DNA of 57,864 nucleotides from Azoarcus taiwanensis (GCF_012910885.1 NZ_WTVM01000008.1:1-57864); one strand, 5' to 3'; positions 36,019 through 46,990 are shown, counted from the stretch's first letter. The notes: generated by a model not told the origin, from the letters alone. Translations and numbers: made by a program.

Positions 36019-36483
36019 TCAGGAGCGGGAATGCCCGCTCAGGCGACGAACGAGTTCTATGATGGCATCGCGGTTGGTCCACGAGAACACCTTGTTTGCC
36101 GCTGCGTCGGCCGGGAGCCAGAGTTGGGCTGTGTGCTCGTCGGGGGCGAGCCGCACTGGCCGAGGGGCCGGAATGCTGACGCTGAAGACGTGCTCGGTAT
36201 TGTGGTGGACGCCGGGCGCGTAGCGGTGACGCCAGCGGGGGTGGATCTCGAAGCGGTTGGTCTGCTGCCAGTTCTGCAGGGCGTCGGCTCCGACCTGAAG
36301 GCCGGTTTCTTCGACGAGTTCGCGCCGGGCAGCGTCCAGCGGGGTTTCGCCATTTTCCAGACTGGCGGGGACCGACTGCCAGAAACCGGGTGGGTCCTTG
36401 CGCTCCAGCAGCAGGATTTCCAGCGCCGGGGTGTGAACCAGCACCAGTACAGATTCCGGGCGTTTTAACTCGGATGTGCTCAT
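36019..36483 (-). CDS. nudB: dihydroneopterin triphosphate diphosphatase (NUDIX)
   Basis: 154 aa from the ATG at 36483 (MSTSELKRPESVLVL). The NUDIX box runs from GSL-like ASLENGETPLDAARREL through VEETGLQV, with the metal-binding Glu residues in REL-VEE. FEIHPRWRHRYAPGVHHNTEH is characteristic of NudB, which removes pyrophosphate from dihydroneopterin triphosphate in folate synthesis. In beta- and gammaproteobacteria nudB commonly lies near aspS, and here aspS is about 2.7 kb upstream on the same strand, with a ribonuclease pair and a receiver-TPR gene between. It overlaps the barstar gene by 4 bases. Confidence 0.92.
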   Translation of the reverse strand: MSTSELKRPESVLVLVHTPALEILLLERKDPPGFWQSVPASLENGETPLDAARRELVEETGLQVGADALQNWQQTNRFEIHPRWRHRYAPGVHHNTEHVFSVSIPAPRPVRLAPDEHTAQLWLPADAAANKVFSWTNRDAIIELVRRLSGHSRS

Positions 36484-36893
36484 GGCGCGTCGGTTGTGCG
36501 CCAGAAGACCCACATCGGCAGGCCGTGTTCGCCGCGCTCGATGACTGTTTCTGCCAGGATCTCTTCGCAGGTTTCAAGTGCTTCGGGCGCGTGGCGGGCG
36601 ATCGCGGTGCGGCCTTCGATGAGGAGCACATGACCGGCGGCCCCCAGCCAGTCGAGATCGGCGAGGCAGTCTGCGAAGGCATCCCAGTTTTCGCCGAACC
36701 AGCTGGGGAACGCCAGTGCGCTGCCGAAGGCTTGCAGCAGACCAGCCTTGTCGCTGCAGTCGGTCAGATCGATTCGAGCGAAGAACAAGCCGCGTTCGGC
36801 CGCTTCTGACGCGAGCGATTGGGGGCTGTCGATATCGGTCGAATGAATGCCGGGGGCCAGCCCGGCAACCGTGCCGGGAGGCTTCAGGCTCAC
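36480..36893 (-). CDS. barstar-like ribonuclease inhibitor
   Basis: 137 aa. The second half is a barstar domain: GLFFARIDLTDCSDKAGLLQ, FGSALAFPSWFGENWDAFADCLADL and LLIEGRTAIARHAPEAL. The FGENWDAFxD segment is the helix that plugs the active site of barnase-type RNases. The first 30 residues are an extra extension. It overlaps the ribonuclease gene upstream and nudB downstream by 4 bases each, so the inhibitor is made together with its presumed target. It would protect the cytoplasm until the RNase is exported. Confidence 0.92.
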   Translation of the reverse strand: MSLKPPGTVAGLAPGIHSTDIDSPQSLASEAAERGLFFARIDLTDCSDKAGLLQAFGSALAFPSWFGENWDAFADCLADLDWLGAAGHVLLIEGRTAIARHAPEALETCEEILAETVIERGEHGLPMWVFWRTTDAP

Positions 36894-37321
36894 GGTCGGA
36901 CCTCGATCTGCCTGAAGCTACGGTAGTGGTCGTCGGTGTAGTAGAAAACTTCCGGGGGGTCGCCGCCGGTTACCCAGCGTCGTGCGCCTCGGGTTGATGA
37001 ACCCGGGGTTTCGATAGTGTATTCCCGGTAGAAGCCGAGCGGCTTTTGTGGCAGCAGGCGCTCGCGGTTCTGGAACGTGGTGCCGTCCTGACGGTAGGGA
37101 AAGGGGCCTCCGGCGAATATCAGGTCGAGCGTATGAATTGCCTCGCGAGGTACGCCGAACCTCGCGGCACGGGTGTCGACGCTGTTCGCAGGCGGCTGGC
37201 TGACCGTCGGCACAGGTTGGCCGGGCTGAGTGGGCAGCAACCCCGGAAAGTGACCCTGGATGGCGGCATAGGCAAGGGCGGCAACTACTGCGACGACGCC
37301 GAGTGCTCTTGATCTGATCAT
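36890..37321 (-). CDS. exported guanyl-specific ribonuclease (barnase/RNase Sa type)
   Basis: 143 aa. A hydrophobic N-terminus (residues 7-21, LGVVAVVAALAYAAI) acts as a signal peptide or anchor. The RNase N1/T1 domain follows: IHTLDLIFAGGPFPYRQDG, TFQNRERLLP, then FYREYTIETPG (catalytic Glu), TRGARRWVTGG (catalytic Arg) and YYTDDHYRSFRQI (catalytic His). All catalytic positions are present. It cleaves RNA after guanosine. The downstream barstar gene overlaps by 4 bases, forming a toxin-immunity style pair. Confidence 0.92.
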   Translation of the reverse strand: MIRSRALGVVAVVAALAYAAIQGHFPGLLPTQPGQPVPTVSQPPANSVDTRAARFGVPREAIHTLDLIFAGGPFPYRQDGTTFQNRERLLPQKPLGFYREYTIETPGSSTRGARRWVTGGDPPEVFYYTDDHYRSFRQIEVRP

Positions 37322-37360
37322 GGATTCACTTGATTCGAGGCGGGATGTTCGAGACTGGTG

Positions 37361-39043
37361 TCAGGATCGTCCCATGAGCACCGACGCGGCCGCATCCCGC
37401 CTCGCCTCGGTGAGGGATGCGGTGGCTGCGCCGGCACGAATGCCGTACTTCTTGACCAGACCTTGCTGGAAGGTGACGATCGCTTCGAGGCGCGGGTTGC
37501 TGGGATCCAGTTTGCGGCATCGGAGAATGAGCTTGCGCGCCTGGGCGGCGAATTGCTCGTTCCAGCCGTTGCGCTCGATGTGCCGCAGCAGCGCGAGCGC
37601 GGCGTTGAAGAGTACGTGCGGATTGCCTGGCAGGCGGCGTGCGGCGTTCATCATCTCGCTCACGGCACCGTCGAAATCGCCGGCCTGCGCCTTGACTGCG
37701 CCAGCGCCAATCAGGCGCTTGACCTCTTCTTGAATGCCGGCGTCGATGGCGGTTGAGATGTCCTGCCGGCCGCGATCGCGCAACAGCTTGTGGGTCTTGG
37801 CCAGCGTCTCCTCGTCTTCAGCGTTCCGGAGGACGTCTCCCACGAGGTCTTTGCACTCCGTCTCGAGACCATTCTCGAGACAGGCTTTGATCAGCTCATG
37901 CTTGAGCGAAGTTGCCAGTGCAGCGGACGTCGCCCCCTTTGCGGCTTTCTCCAGGATCTCTCGCGCTTCGGCGCGGTTGCCAGATGCCTGCAGAACCATT
38001 GCTTTGGCGAGTGCAGTACAGGCTCGCGTGGCGTCGTCGCCACTCATGCTGCGCTCGAGGTCGCCGACGGTCGTCTGGGCGTCGTTGAATTTCTTCTGAA
38101 TAAGCTGGGCCTTTACCAGGCGCACGTGATCCTCCGGGTCGCGGAAGTCCGAGTACTTGCCCATGCGCACCACCTCGGTGAGCGCCTTCTCGGCCCCCTC
38201 GTAGTCACCGGCACCAATGGCGATCTGGCCGAACTCACGGAGCCGGCCCACGCGGTGGGGCGACAATTCGATCGCACCCCGCATGACTTCGTGTGCCTGC
38301 TGCACTTGACCCATGGCTTCGCGGGTGCGGGCTAGCCAGTCATAGGCCTCGATGTAGTAATCGCGTTCAGCGACCAGAGTGGTGAGAATCGCTTCCGCGG
38401 CTGGATAGTCCGCTCGGCGGTAGAGCTGCCGGGCGATACCGAGCTGGGCCCAGGGCACCGGTTGCTCCGCGACGATAGCCTGGAAGATGGACTCGGCCTG
38501 ATCGATGGCGCCCAGGCTCTCATGCAGTTCCGCCCGAAGCCGCATGAAGTCGCGACGATGCCTTGGATGGAGTGCTTCCTGCTCTTCACAGTAGTCGATG
38601 GCGCGCGTGGTCTCGCCTGCGTCGATCATCTTCCAGGCGGGCAGAAAGATCTCGCGACGCATCATGACGCGCTGCAATCTCGAGAGCAATGTTCCGGGCG
38701 TAAGCGGCGTAAGGATGTAGTCGTCCGGGGCGAGCTCCGCGGTGCCGATCACGCGTTCGTAGTTGCGCTCGCTCGAGATCATCAGGAAAACCGTTTCGCG
38801 CGGGATGATGTCACGAGTGCGCAAGTCTTCGAGCAGGTGCTGCCCGTCCTGTCCTTCACCGAGGTCGTGATTGCAGAGAATGACGTCAAAGCGTTCTTGC
38901 TTGAGCTTGCGCACCGCGGCGCCGGCACTGGTCGCATACTGAACTTCGGTGATGTTGAAGTTCGTGAGCATGGTGCGCAACTGCCCGCGCATGCTCTGGC
39001 GCGCTTCGATGACCAGGACTACGAGGTTTTCGAGCTGAATCAT
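37361..39043 (-). CDS. response-regulator receiver domain with TPR repeats
   Basis: 560 aa from the ATG at 39043 (MIQLENLVVLVIEARQ); a TTG at 39067 would add 8 residues. A CheY-like receiver domain covers about residues 1-125, then an alpha-helical TPR array extends to the end (AQLGIARQLYRRADYPAAEAI, AYDWLARTREAMGQVQQAHEV and others). At the phosphoacceptor strand the sequence is FDVILCNHDLGEG: the usual Asp appears to be Asn, with an Asp two residues later. The receiver may therefore be phosphorylation-independent. The TPR part likely recruits a partner protein. Function is not known. Confidence 0.8.
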   Translation of the reverse strand: MIQLENLVVLVIEARQSMRGQLRTMLTNFNITEVQYATSAGAAVRKLKQERFDVILCNHDLGEGQDGQHLLEDLRTRDIIPRETVFLMISSERNYERVIGTAELAPDDYILTPLTPGTLLSRLQRVMMRREIFLPAWKMIDAGETTRAIDYCEEQEALHPRHRRDFMRLRAELHESLGAIDQAESIFQAIVAEQPVPWAQLGIARQLYRRADYPAAEAILTTLVAERDYYIEAYDWLARTREAMGQVQQAHEVMRGAIELSPHRVGRLREFGQIAIGAGDYEGAEKALTEVVRMGKYSDFRDPEDHVRLVKAQLIQKKFNDAQTTVGDLERSMSGDDATRACTALAKAMVLQASGNRAEAREILEKAAKGATSAALATSLKHELIKACLENGLETECKDLVGDVLRNAEDEETLAKTHKLLRDRGRQDISTAIDAGIQEEVKRLIGAGAVKAQAGDFDGAVSEMMNAARRLPGNPHVLFNAALALLRHIERNGWNEQFAAQARKLILRCRKLDPSNPRLEAIVTFQQGLVKKYGIRAGAATASLTEARRDAAASVLMGRS

Positions 39044-39177
39044 GTGTGGGGCGCTGTGTTCGTTCAACCGGCGAGAATAATCTGCCTGTTTCTTATCTCA
39101 TGGGTCGGATCGCCGGGTTAATCCCTGAGCAAAAGCCTACCATCAGATTTACGGCTGTTACAGAGGCATTCTGAAGC

Positions 39178-39204
39178 AAAAACGCCCGCGAATGCGGGCG
39201 TTTT
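39178..39204. terminator. intrinsic terminator after aspS
   Basis: A GC-rich stem, aaaacgcccgc (39179-39189) with gcgggcgtttt (39194-39204), loops through four bases and has A- and T-runs on either side, so it could stop transcription in both directions. It lies 22 bases beyond the aspS stop in the 182-base gap before the receiver-TPR gene. Confidence 0.88.
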
Positions 39205-39225
39205 CGAGCGTGAAGCTTCGAGATG

Positions 39226-41025
<1,800 letters not shown>

Positions 41026-41045
41026 CGCTAATTTTCCAAACTAAA

Positions 41046-41065
41046 GCACGGCCCGTGGGCCGTGC
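41046..41065 (-). terminator. hairpin after the FmdB-family gene
   Basis: A perfect palindrome, gcacggcccgtgggccgtgc, forms a 9-base-pair stem. On the minus strand it follows the FmdB-family stop by 23 bases and is followed by a weak TTTAGTTT tract. It is probably a terminator or attenuator ahead of aspS, whose start is 20 bases further on. Confidence 0.65.
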
Positions 41066-41088
41066 AGCTGTTTCAAACAGGGTGACGG

Positions 41089-41370
41089 TCAGGCCGGGTG
41101 GCAGGCACAGGACCCGCCGCAACCCGCCGCGGGCGTGTCGGACGAGGCCGGTGCACTTTCCGAGGGGGTGGTTGGTTTGCTGGAGCCGCTGTTCTTGAAA
41201 TCGGTGGCATACCAGCCGCTGCCCTTCAGCTGGAAACCGGCTGCCGAGAGCAGCTTGACATAGCTGTCGGCGCCGCAGGTCGGGCAGGTGCTCAGGGGTT
41301 CGCTGTTCACTTTCTGCAGGTGCTCTTTCTGAAAGCCACAGGCATTGCAGCGATATTCGTAAATCGGCAT
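41089..41370 (-). CDS. FmdB-family zinc-ribbon protein
   Basis: 93 aa from the ATG at 41370, which gives the family-typical MPIYEYRCNACGFQ. The zinc ribbon uses the Cys pairs CNAC and CPTC in STCPTCGADSYVKLLS, and the FQLKGSGWYATDFK segment that follows is also standard. The family was named after a formamide-inducible regulator; most members have no assigned role. It often lies next to aspS in betaproteobacteria, as here. The Cys-rich tail GCGGSCACHPA is notable and could bind a second metal. Confidence 0.9.
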   Translation of the reverse strand: MPIYEYRCNACGFQKEHLQKVNSEPLSTCPTCGADSYVKLLSAAGFQLKGSGWYATDFKNSGSSKPTTPSESAPASSDTPAAGCGGSCACHPA

Positions 41371-41556
41371 GGACGTCTCCACAGGCAAGCGCGAAATTTT
41401 AGCAGATACCAACTGGTGCCGGGGATATGGGGGTGGAGAGACCGCTTTTCAAGCGGTCACTCTGGACGGTTCAACCACGCTTTCATCCCCCTTTTGAGCC
41501 GAGTGAGTGGCGAACGCCTGCGCGAGATCCGGCGCCGTGGACGATCCACGGACCGA

Positions 41557-41643
41557 TTCGCGGCTTACGCCGCTCCTACAGGCGATGGCTGTCGCCGCGC
41601 CAGGTGCATAGCCACTGCCTGTAGGAGCGGCGTGAGCCGCGAA
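41557..41643. repeat. REP pair (REPIN) with long spacer
   Basis: ttcgcggcttacgccgctcc (41557-41576) and inverted ggagcggcgtgagccgcgaa (41624-41643) are separated by a 47-base spacer, longer than in the other pairs. It sits in the 351-base gap between pilD and the FmdB gene. The rest of that gap shows only a possible promoter for the FmdB-aspS transcript. Confidence 0.92.
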
Positions 41644-41721
41644 CAACGCCATTTGCACCTTCAGTGCCATAGGGCGTGTTCAGCGAAACGAACCGCACCA
41701 TGGCGAAAGACCGGATCTCGC

Positions 41722-42576
41722 TCAGAAACTGCTCAGGTACGTGGCAGTGATCGCGTCACCCCAGAACAACGCGATGATGCCGGCTGCGGCGAGGTAGGGG
41801 CCGAAGGGGATCGGAACGCTGCGTTTGTGGCGGGCGAAAGTGATGAGGGCGATGCCCACCACTGCACCGACCAGCGATGACAGCAGGATGGTCAGCGGAA
41901 GCACCTGCCACCCCAGCCAGGCACCGATGGCGCCAAGTAGCTTGAAGTCTCCGTAGCCCATGCCTTCCTTGCCGGTGGCGAGTTTGAACAGCCAATAAAC
42001 CGACCAAAGGGAGAGGTAACCCGCCATCGCGCCGATCACCGCGCTGGACAATTCGGTGTAGGTGCCGGCAAGGTTGAAGGCGAGACCGAGCCAGAGCAGG
42101 GGGAGCGTGCTCTGATCTGGTAGCAGCTGGGTGTCGAGGTCGATGAACGCGAGTGCGATCATCGCCCAGATGAACAAAATGGCACCGACCGCCGAGAGCC
42201 CAAAGCCGAAATGCCAGGCCGCGAAGCCAGTGAGGGCTGCAGTGAGCAGCTCGACCACCGGGTAGCGGCTACTGATGGAGGCGCCGCAGTGTCGGCAGCG
42301 GCCACGCAACAACAGATAACTGAACAGCGGAATGTTGTCGAGCGCACCGATGCCGCCGCCACAGTGAGGGCAGCGCGAGCGCGGCATGGCGAGATTGAAA
42401 CGTTCGCGATCGGCGGGCAGCTCCTCTCCGCGCAGCTCTGCAGCCTGCGCTTCCCATTCGAGCTCCATCATCTTGGGAAGGCGATGGATGACGACGTTCA
42501 GAAAGCTCCCGACGAACAAACCCACCAGCGTGGCGAGCGGGATGAAGACGAGCGGATCTTCCAGGAACTGAGGCAT
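41722..42576 (-). CDS. pilD: type IV prepilin peptidase
   Basis: 284 aa, polytopic. The cytoplasmic zinc-binding loop has four Cys in CPHCGGG and CRHCGAS, flanked by GSFLNVVIHRLP at the N-terminus. The two catalytic Asp residues are in ALAFIDLDTQLLPD and GMGYGDFKLLGA. It cleaves the leader of type IV prepilins and N-methylates the new N-terminal residue at the inner membrane. It is the third gene of pilB-pilC-pilD, 67 bases after pilC. In many betaproteobacteria coaE follows; here a REP pair and the FmdB gene do. Confidence 0.96.
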   Translation of the reverse strand: MPQFLEDPLVFIPLATLVGLFVGSFLNVVIHRLPKMMELEWEAQAAELRGEELPADRERFNLAMPRSRCPHCGGGIGALDNIPLFSYLLLRGRCRHCGASISSRYPVVELLTAALTGFAAWHFGFGLSAVGAILFIWAMIALAFIDLDTQLLPDQSTLPLLWLGLAFNLAGTYTELSSAVIGAMAGYLSLWSVYWLFKLATGKEGMGYGDFKLLGAIGAWLGWQVLPLTILLSSLVGAVVGIALITFARHKRSVPIPFGPYLAAAGIIALFWGDAITATYLSSF

Positions 42577-42643
42577 GAGCGGCTTCTAGACGAGGTGACG
42601 CCCGACCGTGGCCGGGCGTCCGGGCAGCGGGAGGCGGGGCGGG

Positions 42644-43879
42644 TCAGACCACCGCGCCGAGCTTGAAGATCGGCAGGTACATGGCGACGACGAGACCGCC
42701 GATGACCACGCCGAGGAAGACCATGATGATGGGCTCCAGCAGGGTGGACAGGCCGGCGACTGCGTCATCGACTTCCTGCTCGAAGAAGTCCGCCACCTTG
42801 CCCAGCATCGAGTCGAGCTGACCCGATTCCTCACCGATCGAGACCATCTGCACCACCATCGTGGGGAAAACGCTGGCGTTTTGCATCGACACCGTGAGAC
42901 TGCTGCCGGTGCTGACTTCGGTCTGGATCTGCTTGGTGGCGGTCATGTACACATGGTTGCCCGAGGCGCCGCCAACTGAATCGAGCGCCTCGACCAGCGG
43001 TACGCCAGCAGCGAACATGGTTGATAGGGTCCGCGCCCAGCGCGCGACCGTGGCCTTTCGCACGATGTCGCCGACAACCGGCAACTGCAACACTACGCGG
43101 TCGACCAAGTTCTGCATCTTGGGTGATCGTTTATACAGGTAGCTGATGACCAGCACCGCGCCGATGATGGTGCCGAAGATGAGATACCACCATTCGACGA
43201 AGAAGTCCGACATTGCGATCACGATCATGGTCGGCGCGGGCAGATCGGCGCCGAAGCTCGCAAAAACGTTCTTGAACTCGGGGATGACGAACAACATCAT
43301 CACCGAAATGACCAGTGCGGCGACGATGACGACCGCGATCGGGTAGAACAGCGCCGACTTGATCTTGCTCTTGATCGCGAGAATCTTTTCCTTGTAAGTA
43401 GCCAGGCGGTCGAGCAGGTTGTCGAGGATGCCGGCTTGTTCGCCAGCGGCAACAAGGTTGCAGAAGAGGCGGTCGAAGTGCACCGGGTGTTTGCTGAAGG
43501 CCTGTGACAGGCTGGCACCGGTTTCGACGTCGGAGCGGATGTCGTTGAGTAGCCGGGCGAGACTCGGGTTGGTCGCACCCTTGATGCCGATATCGAAGGC
43601 CTGCAACAGCGGCACGCCCGAGCGCATCATCGTGGCCAGTTGGCGGGTGAACAGGGCGATGTCCTTGTCCGTGATCTTGCGGCCGCGCGACATGCGCTGC
43701 TTCTTGATCTTGGTGGTCATCACGCCCTGCTTGCGCAGGTTGGCCTGGACTACGGATTCGGTCGCCGCGCGGACTTCTCCGCGAACGATGCGACCCATCT
43801 TGTCCTTGCCTTCCCAGTGGTAAAGGTTTTCCTTGGGGCCGCGTGGGGCGGCGCTGCGAACCCGTGTTGCTGTTGCCAT
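42644..43879 (-). CDS. pilC: type IV pilus inner-membrane platform protein
   Basis: 411 aa with the two T2SSF domains expected of PilC: RQLATMMRSGVPLLQAFDIG in the first, and RWARTLSTMFAAGVPLVEALD in the second. There are three hydrophobic helices: near the middle of the protein (about 175-220), after the first domain, and at the C-terminus (TLLEPIIMVFLGVVIGGLVV). It forms the platform on which PilB acts to extend the pilus. It follows pilB by 16 bases. Confidence 0.97.
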   Translation of the reverse strand: MATATRVRSAAPRGPKENLYHWEGKDKMGRIVRGEVRAATESVVQANLRKQGVMTTKIKKQRMSRGRKITDKDIALFTRQLATMMRSGVPLLQAFDIGIKGATNPSLARLLNDIRSDVETGASLSQAFSKHPVHFDRLFCNLVAAGEQAGILDNLLDRLATYKEKILAIKSKIKSALFYPIAVVIVAALVISVMMLFVIPEFKNVFASFGADLPAPTMIVIAMSDFFVEWWYLIFGTIIGAVLVISYLYKRSPKMQNLVDRVVLQLPVVGDIVRKATVARWARTLSTMFAAGVPLVEALDSVGGASGNHVYMTATKQIQTEVSTGSSLTVSMQNASVFPTMVVQMVSIGEESGQLDSMLGKVADFFEQEVDDAVAGLSTLLEPIIMVFLGVVIGGLVVAMYLPIFKLGAVV

Positions 43880-43895
43880 ATGTGGATTCCGCTGG

Positions 43896-45617
43896 TTATT
43901 CGTTAGTCGTAGCCAATACTTCTTCGAGCGAGGTGACGCCTTGTCTGACCTTCAGCAGGCCGGACTCACGCAAGTCCTTGACGCCCTCGGCCCGAGCCTG
44001 CTCGGCGATGTCCATGGAGTTGCCGTTTGTCATTATGATATGCGCAATCTCCTCGCTGATGGGCATGACCTGATAAATTCCGACCCGCCCCTTGTAGCCG
44101 GTGCCACCGCAGCGCTCGCACCCGACCGGGCCATAGGGCTGCCAACTGCCATCCAGATCTTCTGCCTTGAAACCTGCCTGGAGCAGGGCCTCGACCGGAA
44201 TGTCGACGGGCTGCTTACAGGTGCAAAGCCGGCGTGCAAGACGTTGCGCGGTGATGAGGATGACCGACGATGCGATGTTGAACGGCGCCACGCCCATGTT
44301 GCGCAAACGTTCCAGCGTGCCGGGGGCGTCGTTGGTGTGCAGTGTGGACAACACCATGTGACCGGTTTGTGCTGCCTTGATAGAGATCTCGGCGGTTTCG
44401 AGGTCGCGGATCTCGCCGACCATGATCACGTCCGGATCCTGGCGCAGAAAAGAGCGCAGCGCCGCGGCAAAGGTCAGGCCAGCCTTCTCGTTCACGTTGA
44501 CCTGGTTGATGCCGGCCAGGTTGATTTCGGCTGGATCCTCGGCAGTGGAAATGTTCACACCCGCCGTGTTGAGGATGTTCAGACAGGTGTAGAGGGACAC
44601 CGTCTTGCCGGAGCCGGTTGGGCCGGTGACCAGCACCATGCCGTATGGACGCTCGACAGCTTCGAGAAGCGCCTTCTTCTGCTCCGGCTCGTAGCCGAGC
44701 GCGTCTACGCCGAGCATTGCAGAGGACGGGTCGAGAATACGCATGACGATCTTTTCGCCATGCAGGGTCGGAAGCGACGAGACGCGGAAATCGATTGCCT
44801 TGTTGCGGGACAGCACAAGCTTCATGCGGCCATCCTGCGGGACGCGCTTCTCGGAGATGTCCAGTCGCGAGATGACCTTGATGCGGGCGGCGATCTTGTC
44901 CTTCAGCACCAGCGGTGGCTGCGCAATCTCGCGCAGCACGCCGTCGGTGCGCACGCGGATGCGATAGAACTTCTCGTACGGTTCGAAGTGGACATCTGAC
45001 GCGCCTTCGTTGATTGCGTCGATGAGCACCTTCTGGATGAACTTGACGACCGGCGCGTCGTCGACCTCTTGCTGCGTGCTGTCGTCGCCGTCTTTTTCGC
45101 CCCCCGGAGCCTCCTGGTCCAGGAGATCCATATCGAAGTCGTCGCCCGTCAGTTCCTTGAGTGACTGCTCAGCCGACTCCGAAAGCTTTTCTATGATCTT
45201 AGCGAGTTTGTCTGCCTCGGCGACCACAATGTCGAGCTGCATGCCGCTCTGGAAGCGGATCTCGTCGAGAATTCGCATGTTCGCCGGATCGGCGGTAGCG
45301 ATGACGAGACGATTCTGACGTTTGGAAAGCGGGATGACCTGATGCTTGCTCATCAGCTTCCGGTCGATTGCGTCACGCTCGACCATTTGAGGGTCCAGCG
45401 CCGAGATGTCAATCACCGGATATCCGAAGGTGTCCGCTGCAAAACATGCCACCTGGCGGGTCGCCATGAGCTTGCGTTGTGCAAGCTCGAGAATGAAGCC
45501 GTAGGGGCCCTTCGCCGCGGCTGCCGAACATGCCGTGGCATCGGCTTCGGAAAGCTTTCCTTGCTGGATCAGCGCGCGGGCGAGACCGCTCAGAGGTGTC
45601 TGCGGATTGGCTGCCAT
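43896..45617 (-). CDS. pilB: type IV pilus assembly ATPase
   Basis: 573 aa, GspE/PilB type. An N-terminal T2SSE_N region is followed by the ATPase core with Walker A GPTGSGKTVSLYT, the Asp box and Walker B-like IMVGEIRDLETAEI, and the His box GHMVLSTLHTNDAPG. A tetra-Cys zinc motif is split between CTCKQP and CERCGGTGYKGRVG, as usual in PilB. It powers pilin polymerisation. It is first in pilB-pilC-pilD on the minus strand. Confidence 0.97.
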   Translation of the reverse strand: MAANPQTPLSGLARALIQQGKLSEADATACSAAAAKGPYGFILELAQRKLMATRQVACFAADTFGYPVIDISALDPQMVERDAIDRKLMSKHQVIPLSKRQNRLVIATADPANMRILDEIRFQSGMQLDIVVAEADKLAKIIEKLSESAEQSLKELTGDDFDMDLLDQEAPGGEKDGDDSTQQEVDDAPVVKFIQKVLIDAINEGASDVHFEPYEKFYRIRVRTDGVLREIAQPPLVLKDKIAARIKVISRLDISEKRVPQDGRMKLVLSRNKAIDFRVSSLPTLHGEKIVMRILDPSSAMLGVDALGYEPEQKKALLEAVERPYGMVLVTGPTGSGKTVSLYTCLNILNTAGVNISTAEDPAEINLAGINQVNVNEKAGLTFAAALRSFLRQDPDVIMVGEIRDLETAEISIKAAQTGHMVLSTLHTNDAPGTLERLRNMGVAPFNIASSVILITAQRLARRLCTCKQPVDIPVEALLQAGFKAEDLDGSWQPYGPVGCERCGGTGYKGRVGIYQVMPISEEIAHIIMTNGNSMDIAEQARAEGVKDLRESGLLKVRQGVTSLEEVLATTNE

Positions 45618-45700
45618 GGAGATCGAGTTTGATTTGACGCTTGATCTTGCACGCGTGGTCGCTGCTTGTAAAGTGCATAGGCCGCGCAGTGAAGGCGGCT

Positions 45701-46990
45701 TCAGATCTCGCGGTGGGCGCCGTGGGTGCTTTTCGGACGATAGAGGCGGGCCATGCGCACCATCTTGTCCTCGGCCTGGATGACCTCGATCGCGACGCCG
45801 TTTATGCGAATCGAGAGATCAGCCTCGGGAATATCCTGCAGGTGCTCGAGGATCAGGCCATTGAGGGTCTTGGCGCCGGCTACCGGGAGTGCAAGTCCCA
45901 GCCGGCGGTTCAGTTCGCGAAGGTTCTGCGATCCGTCGACCATCACCGTGCCGTCCTCACCCCACGAGAGTCTGTCGCTGCTATCCGGGAGGCTTGTGGT
46001 GAACTTGCCGATCAGTTCCTCGATGATGTCTTCCAGTGTCAGGAGACCGAGCAGCTCGCCGTATTCATCCACGACCATAGCAAGACGCTGCTGATTCTCC
46101 TGAAAGAACTGCAACTGGGAGTAGAGCGGAGTATCGGCCGGAATAAAATAGGGCTTGGCCACCAGGTCGCGAATGGCTTCGGCGGAAAAACCGGCATCCA
46201 GCGACTGAGCGAGCATGCGTCGGAGGTGCAGTACGCCGATCACCTGTTCGTTGTCACCGTCCAGCACAGGCAGTCTGGTGTGGTAGCAGGTGGCGATCTG
46301 TTGGCGGATTTCCTCCGCGGGCAGACGCAGGTCGATGCTTTCGATCGCACCGCGGGGCGTCATGACGTCCTCGACGGTGATGTGTTCCAGATCGAAGAGG
46401 TTGACGAGGATGTCGCGGTTTTTTTGCGGGATGTACTGCCCGGACTCCAGTACCATCGAGCGCAACTCCTCTATCGACAGCTGGGATGACGCTTGCCCGG
46501 TAGGCTGTAGTCGCACCAGCTTCAGTATCCCCGACACGAAGAGATTGACGAACCAGACCGCGGGGTACGAGATCTTGAGCAGGGCGGTGAGCGGATAACT
46601 CACGATCAGTGCGAGCCGGTCTGCATGGTGCGCGCCGATGACCTTTGGCGTGATCTCCGAGAAGACCAGAATGAGGAAGGTCAGCAGCACCGTGCCAGTG
46701 GCCAGCGCCCAGCCCTCTTCTCCGACGAGATGGATGGTGATGACGCTGGCGAGCGTGGCCGCGGCGACATTGACGAGATTGTTGAACAGCAGGATGACGC
46801 CAAGCAGCCGGTCGGTCTTGGCGAGCAGGTCGAGCGCGAGGCGTGCGCCACGGTGGCCTTTGCCGGCCAGTGCCTTCAGCCGATAGCGATTGGATGCCAT
46901 CATGACCGTTTCGGTCATCGACGACAGGCCGGAAAGCACGAGCAGTACGACGAGCGCGCCGAACTGTGTGCTAAGTGACAGAGTGTTCAC
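45701..46990 (-). CDS. HlyC/CorC family protein (CNNM-CBS)
   Basis: 429 aa. An N-terminal CNNM (DUF21) membrane domain with about four helices (LVVLLVLSGLSSMTETVMMASNRYRLKAL) is followed by a CBS pair (DVMTPRGAIESIDL and QRLAMVVDEYGELLGLLTLEDI). A C-terminal CorC_HlyC domain ends the protein. Relatives influence magnesium or cobalt efflux; the old haemolysin name reflects an indirect effect. It follows the cytochrome assembly gene by 19 bases on the same strand. Confidence 0.92.
   Translation of the reverse strand: MNTLSLSTQFGALVVLLVLSGLSSMTETVMMASNRYRLKALAGKGHRGARLALDLLAKTDRLLGVILLFNNLVNVAAATLASVITIHLVGEEGWALATGTVLLTFLILVFSEITPKVIGAHHADRLALIVSYPLTALLKISYPAVWFVNLFVSGILKLVRLQPTGQASSQLSIEELRSMVLESGQYIPQKNRDILVNLFDLEHITVEDVMTPRGAIESIDLRLPAEEIRQQIATCYHTRLPVLDGDNEQVIGVLHLRRMLAQSLDAGFSAEAIRDLVAKPYFIPADTPLYSQLQFFQENQQRLAMVVDEYGELLGLLTLEDIIEELIGKFTTSLPDSSDRLSWGEDGTVMVDGSQNLRELNRRLGLALPVAGAKTLNGLILEHLQDIPEADLSIRINGVAIEVIQAEDKMVRMARLYRPKSTHGAHREI

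Noticed and set aside
43833-44999. 388-codon frame opposite pilB
   Set aside because: Same pattern: the minus strand holds Walker A and B motifs of PilB in full.
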